Assembly (NCBI GenBank): GCA_017506865.1
Contig: JAFCMP010000006.1
Span: forward strand, 62,001-126,000
Source of the DNA: Tribonema minus
Taxonomy: Eukaryota; Sar; Xanthophyceae; Tribonematales; Tribonemataceae
Length of the DNA: 64,000 nucleotides
Direction: 5' to 3'
Both the position numbers and the translations under genes were made by a program. Within the stretch, counting starts at the first letter, position 1, and every line of letters begins with the position of its first letter. The notes under the pieces were generated by a model. It saw nothing but the letters and a program-made list of their open reading frames with translations. It was not told the origin of the DNA and did no database searches. This document shows, one piece after another, positions 34,670 to 45,391 of the stretch.

Positions 34670-35677
34670 GTCGAGAGTGCTTGGCAGTAGTCATGGGTGG
34701 CCATTTAGCGTCGATACAACGCGTCTCGGTGGCTGTACGACGCTCATGCAGCACATGCGTGTATGCGTGGCGCAAGCGTATCAGCAACAGCTGGGCGCAC
34801 CTCCACCAGCCACACTACCGGACGGTGCTTTCACACCACGCAGGAGTGAGCTCGAACGTCGCTTGCAGGATACCTACATACTGCACATCCTCTGACTGAT
34901 ATATTGTGAACGAGGTACCAGCAAGCCCGTCTCACTTGGTCCTTCCACTATTCACAGGATTGCACGAAAACGGATTGCACGAAAACGTATTTGGTCACAC
35001 AAGTACGGCGTACTTGGGGCGTACTTGGCAATTAGAAATACATCATGAGCAAACTTCAACATCATGAGCAAACTTCAACATGATAACATGCTGCGCAAAG
35101 GGCGTATTTGTGGTGCGTCTGCTCAATTCCGAGCACGCGGTCCACCACGAAAGGGGCACGTGAATTCAGAAATGAACTTCAAAATATGCCTGGAACGCTG
35201 CAAAGCTTGCACACAGAAGTCTTTGGACTATTGTGGACATGATGGCACTGTTTGACTCGTGGCCGATGACTGCAGCAGCGGCGACCACAGTTATTTGTGG
35301 AAGGCACTCACGGCCAACCAGACCTTGTCACCCTGAGCTCTGCAATGTTCTGATGCGTTTCCATAACATGCTGCGCAAAGGGCGTATTTTGGGGTGAGTC
35401 TGCTCGATTCCGAGCGTGCAGTCCACCACGAAAGGGGGGCACTTGAACTCAGAGAATAAACTGCAATATGTGCTTCTGTGCAACTTCAACTATGCGCAGG
35501 GATGAGCTGAAGCGCCGCGTCAAGGAGAACGAGGCGATCAAGGCGGCGGCGCGCGCGGGCGCCGAGCGCCAGAACCTCAAGCGCCAGCCCAAGCAGCCAA
35601 AGGGCGCGTACACGCTGGTCACCAATGGCGCCAAGCCTGAGACCATCCAGGCCCTGCCCTTCGTGGACCTGGTCTAA
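32823..35677 (+). CDS. RPL21: Ribosomal protein eL21 (RPL21), 3 exons, 160 aa
   Basis: This is a cytosolic large-subunit ribosomal protein. Exons are 32823-33059, 34114-34181 and 35500-35677, with consistent phases and a length of 160 residues, exactly the eukaryotic family size. Motifs include [69 protein letters not shown], and the C-terminal QALPFVDLV. The first exon contains the conserved start. Intron 1 carries a TTAGGG array. Intron 2 carries a second TTAGGG array, dispersed repeats, and a short copy of the exon 2 end (GTGCAGGTCAGTGC near 34448). Confidence 0.97.
33955..33992 (+). repeat. Telomere-like array in eL21 intron 1
   Basis: Five to six TTAGGG/TTTAGGG units lie in the intron about 120 bases before exon 2. 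Both the six- and seven-base unit types are present. Confidence 0.9.
34305..35450 (+). repeat. Interleaved repeat pair in eL21 intron 2
   Basis: One unit (GTTTGACTCGTGGCCRATGA, then CTGCAGCAGCGGCGACCAC) occurs at 34305-34422 and 35250-35365, and a fragment lies at 16815-16875. A second unit (ACATGCTGCGCAAAGGGCGT, then CCGAGC and CCACCACGAAAGGG) occurs at 35086-35165 and 35367-35450. The order suggests a segment of about 280 bases was duplicated in tandem. Confidence 0.8.
34632..34674 (+). repeat. Telomere-like array in eL21 intron 2
   Basis: Six to seven TTAGGG units, one of them TTTAGGG, lie in a row. A shorter run lies near 34203-34230, just past the exon 2 donor. Confidence 0.9.
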
Positions 35678-37300
35678 GCAGGAAGGGGGCGCTTTCGCTC
35701 TCTCGCTCTCTGAATGCACGCCCCGGGGTCGCCGCTTGTATCCATCCGCTGAGCACTTTCTCTTTGCCGCTCTGTCCTCTTTGTGTGTGCGCACGGGTAT
35801 GTAGGTATGTTGCCGCTGGTATCATTTGTCGCTGAGCGCTGCTCTCTCTTTTGTGCATGGATATGTGCGTATGTTGCCGCGAGCATTGTCCGCTGCGCGC
35901 TTCTCTCACGCACACTCTCTACCGCTCTCTCTCTGTTCGTGTCCGCAAGGTGTGTAATGTGGTGGTGTCGTGTGCTGGTGTTGTCTTTCAGAAGACTCCA
36001 ATTTGCCAGTGCAGAACACGACGGTGTTCATGCACGAGTGCTGTTGTGGGGTGTTTGAAGAGCAGGCATGGCGTGCAGTAGTGATGGTGTAGGCTGTTGC
36101 CCCTAACTTGATGGGTTTCCAAGTAGCAGCGTGATCGCGCTCTTTTTAAAAGCACATGCATGGTGTGCTCAATGACACCATGAAAGGTGAGTTGATTGCA
36201 AGAAAACCTATCGCTGAAAATTTACATGACTTATTTTGCTGCGCATAAACGCACCTGACATGCAACACGTTGCTTTACAACTCGGATGAACACCCCTAGC
36301 AAATCTTCATTAGATTATTTGCAACATGCCAACATCCATACTTAAAGTCCCAAGGTCTCTGCAGCTCTTGTGCTGCTGCTTGCACGTTCCGTCATGTCGT
36401 CTTCAAAAGAAGTACTGTAATGATATGTAAATTCTGCGCGTGGTCACAAGGCAAAGGCGCAAAGTTTTTCACATACTTGAACTTTGTACTTTTAAGTTGT
36501 GTCTGCCCACACACACACACAACCTCACAGAGTCCACATCAGCAGTGGCACAGCAGGAGGTGCAGGTGGTGCAGGTGAGGTCCTCAGACGTGGCGCTTCC
36601 GCAGCAGCAGCAGCAGCGCAGCAGCCACATCACAGCACCACCTACTGATTGCAGAAAGGCTCTGAAACTATACGCGATCATTGTCACGCAGTGCACGTCT
36701 GCATCCCTTGAAATAGTGCTGTCTTGTTCCCTGTAGCACCAAAGGCATAACTTGTGCCGGCAATGGGCATTTCTGCTAAAAATTGCTTGAAAAATGTGAT
36801 TGTTGTGATTGGCATCTCTTTCCCTAGAGTTCAGACTACATGCCGGAGGTGAATGCTCCAGGAAAAGTCACAGTGCGGTTCAGCGCAATGCAGTCACTTT
36901 ACTTTCAGCACATCAAGTGTGTGAAACTGCATTCCTTGTGCCCCTGCAGCAGGATCGGTTCAAGTAATTGTGTTGCCAGTGTGAAGCATTTGCGCTGTGG
37001 CGTCTCATTATTAGACTCGACGAGTTGTTCCAATCGTATCCTTCACTCAGTCTGGTGTATGCATGGAGTATAACACTAGCTTGCGGCTGCGCTGACCGCT
37101 CTACCCCTCAGGAATGGCATTCGCAAAGAAGCATTTGGTGTGCTTCATCTCGTAGTGTGGCTCGGCTGTATCTTTAGCTTGTGTTCATGGTGCTACCATG
37201 CAACCCATGTGTGCTGCGCATTGCTGTAACAGTTGCCGTGCTATCAATATTTGCATAGACGTCCGAGTTGATTGCCACTACGTGCAATGTTGTTCCTGCA
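35678..37300. other. Intergenic stretch downstream of eL21
   Basis: From about 35745 to 35950 there are three degenerate copies of a unit of about 90 bases, rich in CTCTCT and containing GTATGTTGCCGC. Possible short exons near 36529-36573 (ending before GTGAGG) and 36836-36900 have no recognisable product. A C/A microsatellite (ACACACAC) lies at 36510. Confidence 0.35.
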
Positions 37301-37611
37301 TCTCAGGATGGAGCTGACGGACGAAGACGTCGGTCAACTGAAATCATCATTATGGCAAGAGTGCTCTTGCTCAAGCTTGAGCTCAGCTCGTCGGGCGTTA
37401 CCCTTCCCCGGACTGTTTCGGAAAACTAGAAGCTGCAGTCGCTGACCTTATACGGGTGCGTCATTTGTTGCTAGATTGTCCCACTCTCGTGGAGTGGTGA
37501 GCCTGCACGCACTCTGCTGCGGATTCTGTGCATGTTGGCCTCACTGCTCGTGTGCACACAATTATTGCCCAACGCCACACACACTGACTGCTGACGCTGT
37601 CATTCGCACAG

Positions 37612-38409
37612 GGGCGAAGGACTGACCCACCTGCCAGAGTCATTCGGCAACCTGACAGCGTTGACTGAGCTGCGCATGAGGCATTGCGTGTCGCTCGCCA
37701 GGCTGCCGGACTCATTCAGCAACCTGCTAGCATTGCAGTCCCTAGATCTATCGGGGTTGTACGGGGCAATTCATGGCACTGAGCAGCTTGCCAGATTCAT
37801 TCGGCAACCTCAAAGAGTTGACTAACCTCAACCTGAGATACTGCTAGCGCTGAGCTGCTTGCCCGATTCATTCGGCCACCTGGCAGCGTTTGAGTACACT
37901 GAACCTGGGTTGGTGTGAGAGGCTCACCAGCCTGCCGGAGGCTTTTGGCCACCTGACAGAGTTGACTGAGCTGAACATGCGTCACTGCAAGCGGCTCGCC
38001 GACTTGCCGGAGTCATTTGGCGAGTTGACACTGACTGACCTCAACTTGAGCAGTGCTGCTCAGCACTCAGCAGCCTGCCGGCTGCGTTCGGCAACCTGTC
38101 AGCGTTGACGTCCCTACATCTGTCGGGGAGTTTTTGGAGGACCTCATGGCACTGACCACCTTGCCAGCCTCATTTGGCTTCCTGCCAGCGTTGACGTTCC
38201 TCGACCTGAGCTGCTCAGCACTTAGCAGTCTGCCGGACTCATTCAGCAACCTGACGACGTTGACTTCCCTGGACCTGAGCGACTGCTCAGCGCTCAGCAG
38301 CCTGCCGGACTCCTTCGACAGGTTGGCTGCCGGTTTGACATGCCTGCGCCTGCCGGAGCTTGCGCTTAACAAAGTCACCATGGGCGTGTCCGGTAAGCCG
38401 ATGCACTAG
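37612..38409 (+). pseudogene. Leucine-rich-repeat pseudogene
   Basis: Typical plant/algal LRR units (LTHLPESFGNLTALTELRM, LARLPDSFSNLLALQSLDLS, LTSLPEAFGHLTELTELNM, LSSLPDSFSNLTTLTSLDLS) follow one another. They switch between reading frames and meet in-frame stops, for example near 37825 and 37845. At least eight repeats are discernible. A CAG acceptor precedes the first. No kinase, GTPase or membrane domain is visible. The frame breaks exclude a normal product, although the final three repeats (38145-38409) remain open. An exon beginning with an ATG at 37310 could have been its 5' part. Confidence 0.75.
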
Positions 38410-39042
38410 GTAGCCCATTGATTGTCAACGTAGTACACGTGCCAGTTTTGAGTGAGTTGTTTGCTTATTTCGCAGCTATGGACAAAGTTTAACTCAGGTT
38501 GCTGTAGCCTACTGAGTGAACAGGTAGGGCCTGAGGATTTCGTGCTGCCAGAAGCGACGTGACTGTGTGTTTGGTGCATACTGTGTTCCACTTACGTTCC
38601 CATATACACATATGCATACAGAGAGAGAGAGTGTCCAAGTTTCCACCTACGTATATGAACAAACGAGTGAGCTGCTCTACGGTAGAGCACTGGAGTAGCA
38701 CATCTGTATGGAATAGTATTTGGTGATCTACTGTTCCCTTTCTTGGTCACCGGCCGGTCCTCCTCTTCGAAAATGATGACTTCATTACGCAATATTCTTC
38801 TGCACCAGTCCCGAATGTTTTCTATGTCTGCTACTATTGCAGCAGCATCACACTAAGCTATTATAATAGCCTGGACTCATGATACACCGTGCTTACATCT
38901 GCACAATACAGCAACTGCAACAGTCGTGTGCGAACACTAGTGCCTCCTGCTGAGCAAGCTGACACATCTGCGTACTATTGAGAATCCCACTCAGTCCTCA
39001 ATAGCATGGATGAACTGATCTTACCTTGTCCTTTGGTAGCAA
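38410..39042. other. Intergenic stretch, no gene recognised
   Basis: It holds a short GA microsatellite near 38618 and no frame with a recognisable product. Confidence 0.4.
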
Positions 39043-39164
39043 GACAGTTCAACTTAAGTCAAGTGACAAGGTTGTTGTACTTTTTATTAAATCTCGCTCA
39101 GGGGACAGTTCAACTCAAGACAAGTGACAAGGTTGTTGTACTTTTTATTAATTCTCGCTCAGGG
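39043..39164 (+). repeat. 61-bp tandem duplication at the 3' end of family 2 copy A
   Basis: GACAGTTCAACT, then GACAAGGTTGTTGTACTTTT and the first 20 or so bases of the element's 3' tail (ATTAAATCTCGCTCAGG) occur at 39043 and again at 39104. This is either a plain tandem duplication or a second insertion of only about 20 bases of element sequence at the same target. Confidence 0.75.
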
Positions 39165-39248
39165 CGCGAAAAAGCCCAGATGATTGGCATCTAGCTGTAA
39201 GGAATCTACATGTCGTATGACAGTTGAAAGTGTCGCAACGACAACCAC

Positions 39249-42200
39249 TTAAACGCCACCGCCGCCAAATGGCATCTCGGGGTCCTCCCCTACGTCCTCC
39301 TCCATGTGCCCCCCCCCCCTGGATTCTGCCATGTGTGTCATGACACGGCCAGAGTACGCCATGTGGAGCGCTGCCGACAGTGCCGAGCGTAAGCGCGCCA
39401 GGGCGATGCCCTTGAGAGCTTTAGGGCGCGCTCCTCCGGGCACTGACATCCTGCTGGCATACTCCGTCGCCACAGCCTCCAGCAGCTTCCGCCCCTGCTG
39501 CCCGATGCTGCCAAATGACCCTATTGCCAAAGTGGCAAGTTTGTAGCAATTCTGATCATAATGACCAGAATAGTGGGTAGTCTTGGCGGCCTCCTGGTCG
39601 CGGCAGCATCGCTCAGGGTCTGCTGCAGTCTTCGCCGCCCGCGACGCCACCTGTGCCTCGAAGCAGGTAACGTCCACCATGAGCGGTAGGTGGCGTGTCG
39701 GGTCGTCGTAGCCGGTCACCGGGAAGGCGTCGGCAGGCAGCACGATGTCCATCCTGCGACTCCCCGGCGGCCCGGCGGACCCCAGAAACGGCGTGTAGTC
39801 CTCGTCAACCAGTCCCGTTTTGAGGTATTGCCGCAGGATGCGCTGCGTGGCCCTCTTGACGCTATTATGGACGATGGTGTCGTGCGCCTTGACGCGTGGC
39901 GCTTGACATAGCCGTGCATGCAGGGTGCCGCCCGGCGACTTCCCGCACAGCTTGCAGCCTGTCGTCTGTTCCTCTACTCCGATGGCGCGTTTGACGGCCA
40001 GTTGCCAGGATAGGCCGTCGAGCGAAGCCGTTGTAGAGTACATGGGCTCGTTGAGGAATGCCATGCCGATCGAGTGCATGTGGCGCTGCGACTGGAATCG
40101 AGCAAGTGCTTGCGTGCGTTGCGTGCCCTGCGGCAGCTGTTGCAGGTCCGCCTCCACCTTATCTGCAAGCTCGGTAACGGCGGCATCTGCAAGCGCACTC
40201 TGATTGGGGCGCTTCAGGCTACACTGCAACTGCAGAGCACTGGCGTCAAGTACGCAAACAGCCTCCGCACCAGTGCCACCACCTGCTGTCGGCCGCAGCG
40301 GCGGCTGCTGCGTAGGTGGTTGCTGCTGCAGTGGCGTTAGCGCTGGTGGCAGTGTATGTTCCAGCTTGTCACCTGTTGCTGCACGTAGGGATGCGGCAGC
40401 TGTGGCGATCGTCCGCATGAGGGGCAGGCGTGCCACCTCTGCTGCTGCTGCGCCTTGTAGCATTGCTGGTGTGGAACGCGCAGCGCCTGCATTGACGGCT
40501 GCCGCTGGTGCGTGCGCTGGTGCTGCAGCTGCGCCGCCTGCCGTTGCTGCTGCTGCCAGTGGTGTTGCTGCTGCCGCAGGTGTTGGTGCAGCACCTGCCG
40601 CATTGGCCGCTGCCACCGCCATTGCCGCTGTCGCAGCCGGCATGATTGCGGCGCCGCCTGCCGACGCTGCTCCTGTTGCAGGTGCTGCAGCAGCCCTAGT
40701 AGGGCCTGGAGCAGCTGTGTTGCCTATGCCCGCAGCAGCTGTTGTTGATGCTGCAGTTAGTGATGCCGCCGAGGCCACTTGAGGTGCAACATGTGCTGCA
40801 GCTGCTGCAGCAGCTTCTGATGCTGGAGCAGCTGCTGCTGCCGCCGCCGCTGCTGCCGCCGGAGTAGGTGCGCCGTGCGCCGCCGCTGCTGCTGCCGCTG
40901 GTGCCGCCTGTGCTGCCGGCACGGCCCCTGATCCAGCGGCAGCTGCGTCGTGTGTTGCCAGAATGGCTGCGCCATAAGCGCGGCCTGCCGCTGATGCAGT
41001 TGCCGCTGCCGCAGCGGTCGCGCCTCCACTGGCAACCGCCGCTGCCGCTGTAACAGTTGCCGCTGCTGATGCTGCTGGTGCTGGTGCTGCCGCCACTGCT
41101 GCCGGTGCCGCTTGTGTTGCCGCATCCTCAGCAGCGTTGTCTGCAGCCGCTTGAGGAGCCGCCTGCTGCAGCACCGCCGCCCATCCAGAGAGTGCTGGTT
41201 GCAGCGCTTGCAACGTGCCCGCCACATACGCAGCATCAGCGATGTCGCAGGCGCTGGTAATGCCAAGGCCGCCATGCCGTGTTGGGAGTCGCGCTTGCTG
41301 TAAGGCTGGGCCGTGCGCTGCCAGATGGAAGTGGGCCCCACTTTGCTCAAACTGGTGCCAGGTCTGGCCTGGTGGCTGCAGGCCCATTGAGTGCTCAAGC
41401 ACCCACTGCGTGACACGATCCCACTCCTTGGCGGCTGGCGCTGTCTGCGTAGTGGGAATGGTGCGCAGGCAGTACGTCATGCGAGGCACCACGCAGTAGC
41501 GCAGTAACCTGAACATAGCCCTCGGAGATGTCAGGCGCGCGCATCGCTCTGCGAATCGAGCCCCTGCCCCGCCTGCACCCGCTTCCCTGCGCAGCCATGC
41601 GTCCACAAAGCTGCTGTGGCCCACCTGCACCCCCAGCAACACAGCTCCGCGGTTCTGATTTTCATCCGTATCCCCCACTAGCTGAACGCCCAGCTGCTGC
41701 AGCAGTTGCCGCTCGTGGTCTGTCACCACATGCCCCCTGCCAGGCAGCGCGCGTGACTTGGTGAGGTTTAGCTCCAGCCCCACCTCCGCAAAGTGTTGTT
41801 TGAGCTGCGCCACCGCCTGTATGTTATCCTGAGTCAGCGTGCAAGCGCATGTTCGGACGTTGGCATCGTCCATGTAGGCGCCCATCCGCCTCCGCGCGCG
41901 CTGCGCGGCCGCCGCCTCATTGAACCGTTTCAAGCACTGAGCAATGGCGCCGCAGAAGAGCATCGGTGCTGCGGGGTCCCCCTGCTTGAACCCGCGCTGA
42001 GACATGATGATGCGCGTGGAGCCGTCGACGTGCTGGAACAGCAGGCGTGGCCGAGTGCGAACGTATGTGCCGATGAAGTAGTCGAGGACGTCCGGCAGCT
42101 GTGCTGCTACCCATTCCGCTGCCGCCAGGACGAACACCATGTTGAAGGCATTCTTGAGGTCCAGCATGAACTGCCAGTGACCAAGCTCATACGCGAGTTT

Positions 42201-42335
42201 GCCGGCCATGGCCGCTTTCTTCGCTCCTGCTGAGACGGCTACCCCATACTGCCCGTCTGGCTCAAGGAGCTCCGCCAGTCTTTGCGGTCTGCCACGTACA
42301 CCGAAGTGCATAGTCGCTGCAGCACCTCGCCGCAA
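39249..42335 (-). pseudogene. Family 2 copy A, reverse transcriptase core to endonuclease
   Basis: RT motif A (FMLDLKNAFNMVF, about 42132-42170), motif B (RGFKQGDPAAPM, about 41951-42000) and motif C (AYMDDANV, about 41853-41885) are intact. A stretch of roughly 250 residues, mostly alanine, follows (about 40430-41200). Then come a CCHC cluster (CKLCGKSPGGTLHARLC, 39906-39956) and an endonuclease candidate (RRMDIVLP, then LMVDVTCFEA). The start codon given is only the first Met of the open frame; the protein really continues from the frame upstream. Confidence 0.9.
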
Positions 42336-43228
42336 ACGATGGGCCGCTGCTTAGCTGTACCATCTTCCTGTTGTTCTGCAAGTGGCGTCAGGCGCCCCGC
42401 GCCATGCAACTGCCGGAAGGCATCCGGCAGCCGCGCAGCCTCCCGCATAACGGCCTGAAGCCACCGTGTGAGGACAGCAGCAAACTCATGCCGTCCCCAG
42501 CTTGTGCGTAGCGCATCCTGCAGGTGGCTGTAGCGCAGCCCCGATGGGCCTGCTCCACTGTAAGGGCTTGCTCGCTGGATGAGCTTGGCAACCGTCTCTG
42601 GCTCAATTCCCTCCCCCTGTAACAGGCTGAGTTCTGCTGGCATGTCGGCTGCTTTCGCCACAAGCTGATCAACCATGCCAGATAGCTCATGGAGTTGTTC
42701 CTCTGGCGCAGCGGGGGGGTGCTTGGACTGCATGGCGGCAAAGCAGTCATCATCAGGTATCGCCACCGTTTTGGGCTGAAGGAAACGCGCTGCCTGCTGT
42801 AGCCCCCCCCGTGTGCCCATGCACTGTAGGACGTAGGCGTTGATCGCTGCCTCCGTTTGCTGGCGCGCGCGCCAGCGCCGGTGCGCACGCGCGTGTGCGA
42901 GGAGCGCTGGCACCAACCGGTCAAGCTCACCGCGTGCCAACATTCTGATTCTGTCGGAGCGAGTGATGCCAGGTGCGCCATCGGTGGAGGTGATGAGTGA
43001 TGGCATGAGGTGGTGTAGAATCATGGATCTTTGCAGGCGCTGCACCCGCCCTGCGGAATCTGGCTCCCGCGCCGCATTGACGAAAATCGTCATTGTGTGT
43101 GCCAACACATGTGTTGCTACGTTCTCCAGTGCAGCTGCTACATTGCGGCGATTGCGTGGTCTAGCAAGGCTTCTAGTTGTCGCGAACTGCAGCTTGCACA
43201 GCTCATCGAGGCTGATGCTGTCAAGCAC
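42239..43228 (-). pseudogene. Family 2 copy A, start of reverse transcriptase
   Basis: This is the middle frame of the broken polyprotein. It carries the N-terminal RT segment (ASPYSGAGPSGLRYSHLQDA) and the RT0-2 motif region ending RPIVCGEVLQRLCTSVYVAD. The frame then breaks: reading GCAAAGACTGG one base back restores RLAELLEPDGQYGVAVS in the next frame, so one A of a run seems to be missing around 42286. Confidence 0.8.
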
Positions 43229-44433
43229 TGCTGCGACTGCAGGGGTTGAGATGGTCCACGTGAAAAGCCCACCTGCCCCACTTGCTGCGCCTGCAGGCGC
43301 TGCCGCTGCTGTCGCCGCACCTGCCGCTCGGGGGCCCCCTCCGCCGCCGCCGCGGCTGCCACGACCACAGCCTCGTCCACCGCTGTCGCTGCTGCGACCG
43401 CTGCCACGGCCACCGCGGCCGTTTTGAGTTCGCGCGCCACTGCCGCTGTTGCTAGCACCGCCGCTGCGGCTGCTGGCATCACTGCTGCGGCCGTTGCCAG
43501 CGCCGCTGTCCTTAGTACCGGCTGCACTGCCGCCGCCGGCACCGCTGCTGCTGCCGCCTCCGGTTCTGCTGCCGCTAGTCGCTCTGTTACTGCTGATGTC
43601 TGCATCATTGCTGCCGCTGCGAACACGTCCTCCATTGCCACGTCCGCGCCCTCCACTGCGACCCCGACCCCCTCGTGTAGCACTGCTGCCCCCGCGTTCC
43701 GGCCTCGTTGAGCTGCCGGAGGAGCTGCTGCCACCAGCCTGAGCAGCAGGTGCCTGCTGCGCGTGCGCTGGTCCCTTTGCGTAGGGGTTGCCGATGGGCG
43801 TGCACGCCGGTTGCTGCTGTGGCAGCGACGTGGTAGCTGTGCCGTCGATGTATCAGGTGCTAGCGGTGCTGCTGATGCTGTTGTTGACAATGTTGCCGCC
43901 ACTGCAGCGGGTGAAGTGATAGGCCTGCAATTGCGGCAGCGCTTGCCCACGCTGGGATCGCTGCTGTCCACCCTGAATGTCTTGTTGGCATGAAACAGGT
44001 TTTTGCACAAGGCACACTCGGTGTAGATGGTTTGCAAGTGCGAGGTGCTGAGGTCGGAGCGCTCCAGGAACGTTGCTGCTGTCCCACTGTGGTGTTCGCG
44101 CTGGTGCTTCGCCGCGATGTGGGCGTTTAACCTCTGCTGTAACGAGAGCAGCGACATGCCCTTCGTCACCACGAGGTCGCATAAGTTGCACTTGTACTCC
44201 GGGTCCGCACTGCCTCCACCTCCAGCTTCGTCGTCTAGCATCAGACGTTGCTGTTTCAGACTGTTGTGACCTGTTCTAGAGCGCTTGACTGCACTTTGCC
44301 CGCCCGTGTGCTCCCCTTCGCCTGTTTGATCGGAAATTGACCAACCGTCATTCTGTACCCTCTTGCGTTTGTGCGTGTACGTCCGTCTCCAGTTGCTCTG
44401 CTGCTGCCACTCGTGCCATCGTCCTGTTGACAA
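43138..44433 (-). pseudogene. Family 2 copy A N-terminal region with zinc fingers
   Basis: This 431-codon frame contains a C2H2-like finger (YKCNLCDLVVTKGMS, then LNAHIAAKH) and a Cys cluster (CALCKNLFHANKTF, then KRCRNC), probable DNA-binding modules of the retrotransposon. An Ala-rich region follows. It overlaps the next frame (43138-43228). A -1 shift near GGCTTTTCACG, around 43255-43265, would restore continuity (FTWTIS, then VLDSISLDEL). Confidence 0.75.
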
Positions 44434-44679
44434 GCGCCATTGCCATCTGCAGCACTGGTGCTAATGTCCTGCGCTTGTGCGCACTGCGGCGCGCTAGATC
44501 GGATTCCTTGCATTACTGCGCTGATTCAGAGTTGGCAATACGGGCCTCCCGCCGCTGCCATGATATCCTTTTCATGATCTCTGCTACGCCATGGTGCTAC
44601 ATGCTACAGCTACATACCTGTCCGCATCTCTATAGTAGTACATGCAGCAAGTACTCTCACCCTTGGCATACATCATGAT

Positions 44680-45391
44680 GTTGTACTTTTTATTAATTCT
44701 CGCTCAGGGCGCGAAAAAGCCCAGATGATTGGCATCTAGCTGTAAGGAATCTACATGTCGTATGACAGTCTGAAAGTGTCGCAACGACAACCACTCAAAC
44801 GCCACCGCCGCCAAATGGCATCTCGGGGTCCTCCCCTACGTCCTCCTCCATGTGCCCCCCCCCCTGGATTCTGCCATGTGTGTCATGACACGGCCAGAGC
44901 ACGCCATGTGGAGCGCTGCCGACAGTGCCGAGCGTAAGCGCGCCAGGGCGATGCCCTTGAGAGCTTTAGGGCGCGCTCTTCCGGGCACTGACATCCTGCT
45001 GGCATACTCCGTCGCCACAGCCTCCAGCAGCTTCCGCCCCTGCTCCCCGATGCTGCCAAATGACCCTATTGCCAAGGTGGCAAGTTTGTAGCAATTCTGA
45101 TCATAATGACCAGAATAGTGGGTAGTCTTGGCGGCCTCCTGGTCGCAGCAGCATCGCTCAGGGTCTGCTTCAGTCTTCGCCGCCCGCGACGCCACCTGTG
45201 CCTCGAAGCAGGTAACGTCCACCATGAGCGGTAGGTGGCGTGTCGGGTCGTCGTAGCCGGTCACCGGGAAGGCGTCGGCAGGCAGCACGATGTCCATCCT
45301 GCGACTCCCCGGCGGCCCGGCGGACCCCAGAAGCGGCCCGGCGGGCCCCAGAAACGGCGTGTAGTCCTCGTCAACCAGTCCCGTTGTACTT
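44680..45391 (-). mobile_element. Non-LTR family 2, copy B (5'-truncated, 0.7 kb)
   Basis: GTTGTACTT at 44680-44688 and 45383-45391 flanks an insert almost identical to the 3' 0.7 kb of copy A. It encodes only the end of the polyprotein (44836-45297; RRMDIVLPADAF, LMVDVTCFEAQ). Compared with copy A it has a small internal duplication of about 20 bases (CGGCCCGGCGGGCCCCAGAA near 45334). Copy A sits immediately to its left in the same orientation, apparently inserted at the same target. Confidence 0.9.

Larger units (their letters stand above)
39072..44688 (-). mobile_element. Non-LTR retrotransposon family 2, copy A (nearly full length, frame-broken)
   Basis: Read on the minus strand, it encodes N-terminal zinc fingers, reverse transcriptase, a CCHC cluster and a restriction-like endonuclease. 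This is the arrangement of R2-type (REL-bearing) elements. The 3' end lies near 39082, directly beside TTGTACTT. A matching TGTTGTACTT lies at 44679-44688, at the junction with copy B, so the element may span about 39082-44678. The ORF is broken twice. The exact 5' end is inferred from the short target repeat only. Confidence 0.8.
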
